From contig NZ_CP139368.1 in the NCBI RefSeq assembly GCF_034120055.1, positions 1,240,001 through 1,304,000 on the forward strand: 64,000 nt of DNA. The letters are read 5' to 3'. This DNA comes from Microbacterium rhizosphaerae (GTDB taxonomy: Bacteria > Actinomycetota > Actinomycetes > Actinomycetales > Microbacteriaceae). The notes under the pieces are model-generated. The model saw only the letters and a list, made by a program, of their open reading frames with translations, did not search any database and was not told the origin of the DNA. This document shows, in pieces, positions 63,222-64,000 of this stretch (within the stretch, counting starts at the first letter, position 1; each line of letters begins with the position of its first letter). Both the position numbers and the translations under genes were made by a program.

Positions 63222-63311
63222 GCCTGCACAACTCCACGGATCAGACGTGACACACCGATCCCCGGAGGGAAACACGCCCCACCGCGCGCAGATCCGTGGA
63301 GTTCTGCAGGC
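63222..63311. repeat. palindromic element D, 5' side of the second DUF559 gene
   Basis: Inverted arms 63224-63242 and 63291-63309 (CTGCAGAACTCCACGGATC, 18 of 19 matching) with 48 bases between. The core CTGCAGAACTCCACGGA is shared with element C, over 1 kb away on the other side of the gene. Confidence 0.9.
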
Positions 63312-63410
63312 CGCGGGGCGCGCGGCGCGCGGCGCGGGGCGCGCGGCGCGGGGCGCGGGGGGCGGGGGCGGGGCGGGGCGCAGGGGCGGGGCGCGCGGGG
63401 GGCGCGGGTC
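63311..63410. repeat. 100-base tract of almost pure G and C
   Basis: GCGGGGCGCGCGGC-type units run from element D to the end of the TauE gene with only a single A and T-free composition otherwise. No gene. Its strand-wise G richness on the plus strand could allow quadruplex-like structure. Confidence 0.85.
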
Positions 63411-64000
63411 AGGCGAACAGTGCCAGGACGCCGCGGATGAGCACGACCGTGGCCCCGGCCCAGGCGAGCGCGAGCATCGCGATGCGGGCGATCCGCGGCG
63501 AGACGTTCCGGGCGAGGATCGACCCGATCGCGATGCCGGCGACCGTGACGGCGACGAGCATCCACACGTCCTGAGCGGGTGCGGCGGGCAGGCCGCGGAG
63601 GGCGACCGAGGCGACGTCGAACACGACGAAGATGACCTGCGCGCTCGCGGCGAAGCTGCGCTGAGGCCAGCGGTCGCCGACCGCGTAGGCGGCGAGCGGC
63701 GGTCCGGACAGGCCGCTGGCGACGTTCATGAAGCCACCCGCGGCTCCCGCGACGACCGCTCCGGTGCGTCCGGTCAGCGAACCGGAGAGGGCCCGGATGC
63801 GTCCCGCGACCAGGGCGAAGTACGCCATCGCGGCGATGAGCAGGAGGAGCGCGGCATCCGGCAGCACCCGCACGAAGAGGGCGCCGAGCGGGGCCGCGAG
63901 GAGGCCCGGCCAGATGAGCCACCACGTCCGCCGCCCATCGACATGGCGCCACACCAGCGGCACGGCGCTGAGCGACGCCACGAAGGCGAGGAGCACGGCG
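63409..64000 (-). CDS. TauE/SafE-family permease, 5' end outside window
   Basis: At least 197 codons, open to the right edge; family members have about 250 residues, so roughly 50 are missing. Membrane helices alternate with the family's G-A-A-G-G-F-M-N-V-A-S-G-L-S-G-P-P-L-A-A-Y half-site and L-A-R-N-V-S-P-R. These proteins export sulfite or sulfonates, or act as general anion carriers; the substrate is unknown. The TGA at 63409 abuts the GC-only tract. Confidence 0.8.
   Translation of the reverse strand, partial: AVLLAFVASLSAVPLVWRHVDGRRTWWLIWPGLLAAPLGALFVRVLPDAALLLLIAAMAYFALVAGRIRALSGSLTGRTGAVVAGAAGGFMNVASGLSGPPLAAYAVGDRWPQRSFAASAQVIFVVFDVASVALRGLPAAPAQDVWMLVAVTVAGIAIGSILARNVSPRIARIAMLALAWAGATVVLIRGVLALFA

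Noticed and set aside
63132..63275. N-terminal extension of the second DUF559 protein
   Set aside because: It reads through palindromic element D and has no counterpart in copy 1.

Overview
The window looks like a chromosomal segment of a high-GC actinobacterium, most likely Microbacteriaceae and probably Microbacterium or a close relative. This rests on the extreme GC content, TANNNT promoters lying 6-7 bases before leaderless ATG/GTG starts, constant GGATGC/GCATCC words in the coding sequence, the RamB-type regulator, and an SDH - mannose-1-P guanylyltransferase - BMP nucleoside ABC - cdd - deoA - add gene order that I associate with that family. The assignment is from memory and reading alone; no search was run. 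No tRNA, rRNA, CRISPR array, prophage or classical IS element was seen.

Layout. (1) 2-24670 (+): one uninterrupted gene, cut by the left edge, encoding more than 8,200 residues of an extracellular repeat protein: beta-solenoid-like repeats, three chitin-binding-like modules, several unnamed repeated modules, RTX-like glycine-rich repeats, Ig-like domains and a FIMAH-like C-terminus. (2) 24793-28223: a RamB/ScfR-type regulator divergent from GTP-dependent PEP carboxykinase, with an inverted repeat over the regulator's promoter. (3) 28279-34847: a small HTH protein with an ABC exporter, a lytic transglycosylase-like secreted protein, a Drr-type ABC efflux operon and a DUF2269 membrane protein. 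(4) 34997-38801 (-): the riboflavin operon ribD-ribE-ribBA-ribH behind an FMN riboswitch. (5) 38896-42356 (+): glpD-glpK. (6) 42422-45668: GNAT, Fpg/Nei glycosylase and a DUF559-type nuclease locus embedded in palindromes and tandem arrays. (7) 45669-48874 (-): trpS, xthA, brkB. (8) 48946-52493 (-): sdhCDAB. (9) 52665-62187 (+): manC, then a complete nucleoside uptake and catabolism block (BMP lipoprotein, ATPase, two permeases, cytidine deaminase, thymidine phosphorylase, adenosine deaminase). (10) 62199-63410: a second DUF559 nuclease, also bracketed by palindromic elements. (11) 63409-64000 (-): a TauE/SafE-type permease cut by the right edge.

The most interesting unexplained signals are: two paralogous AbiEi-like/DUF559 nuclease genes, each bracketed by ~90-100 bp palindromic elements whose arms match within a locus but differ between loci; a dispersed REP-like sequence whose 18-bp half unit has been amplified in frame inside two unrelated essential-type genes (an ABC exporter linker and riboflavin synthase); the giant modular surface protein with at least three repeated modules I cannot name; and a large set of leaderless promoters.
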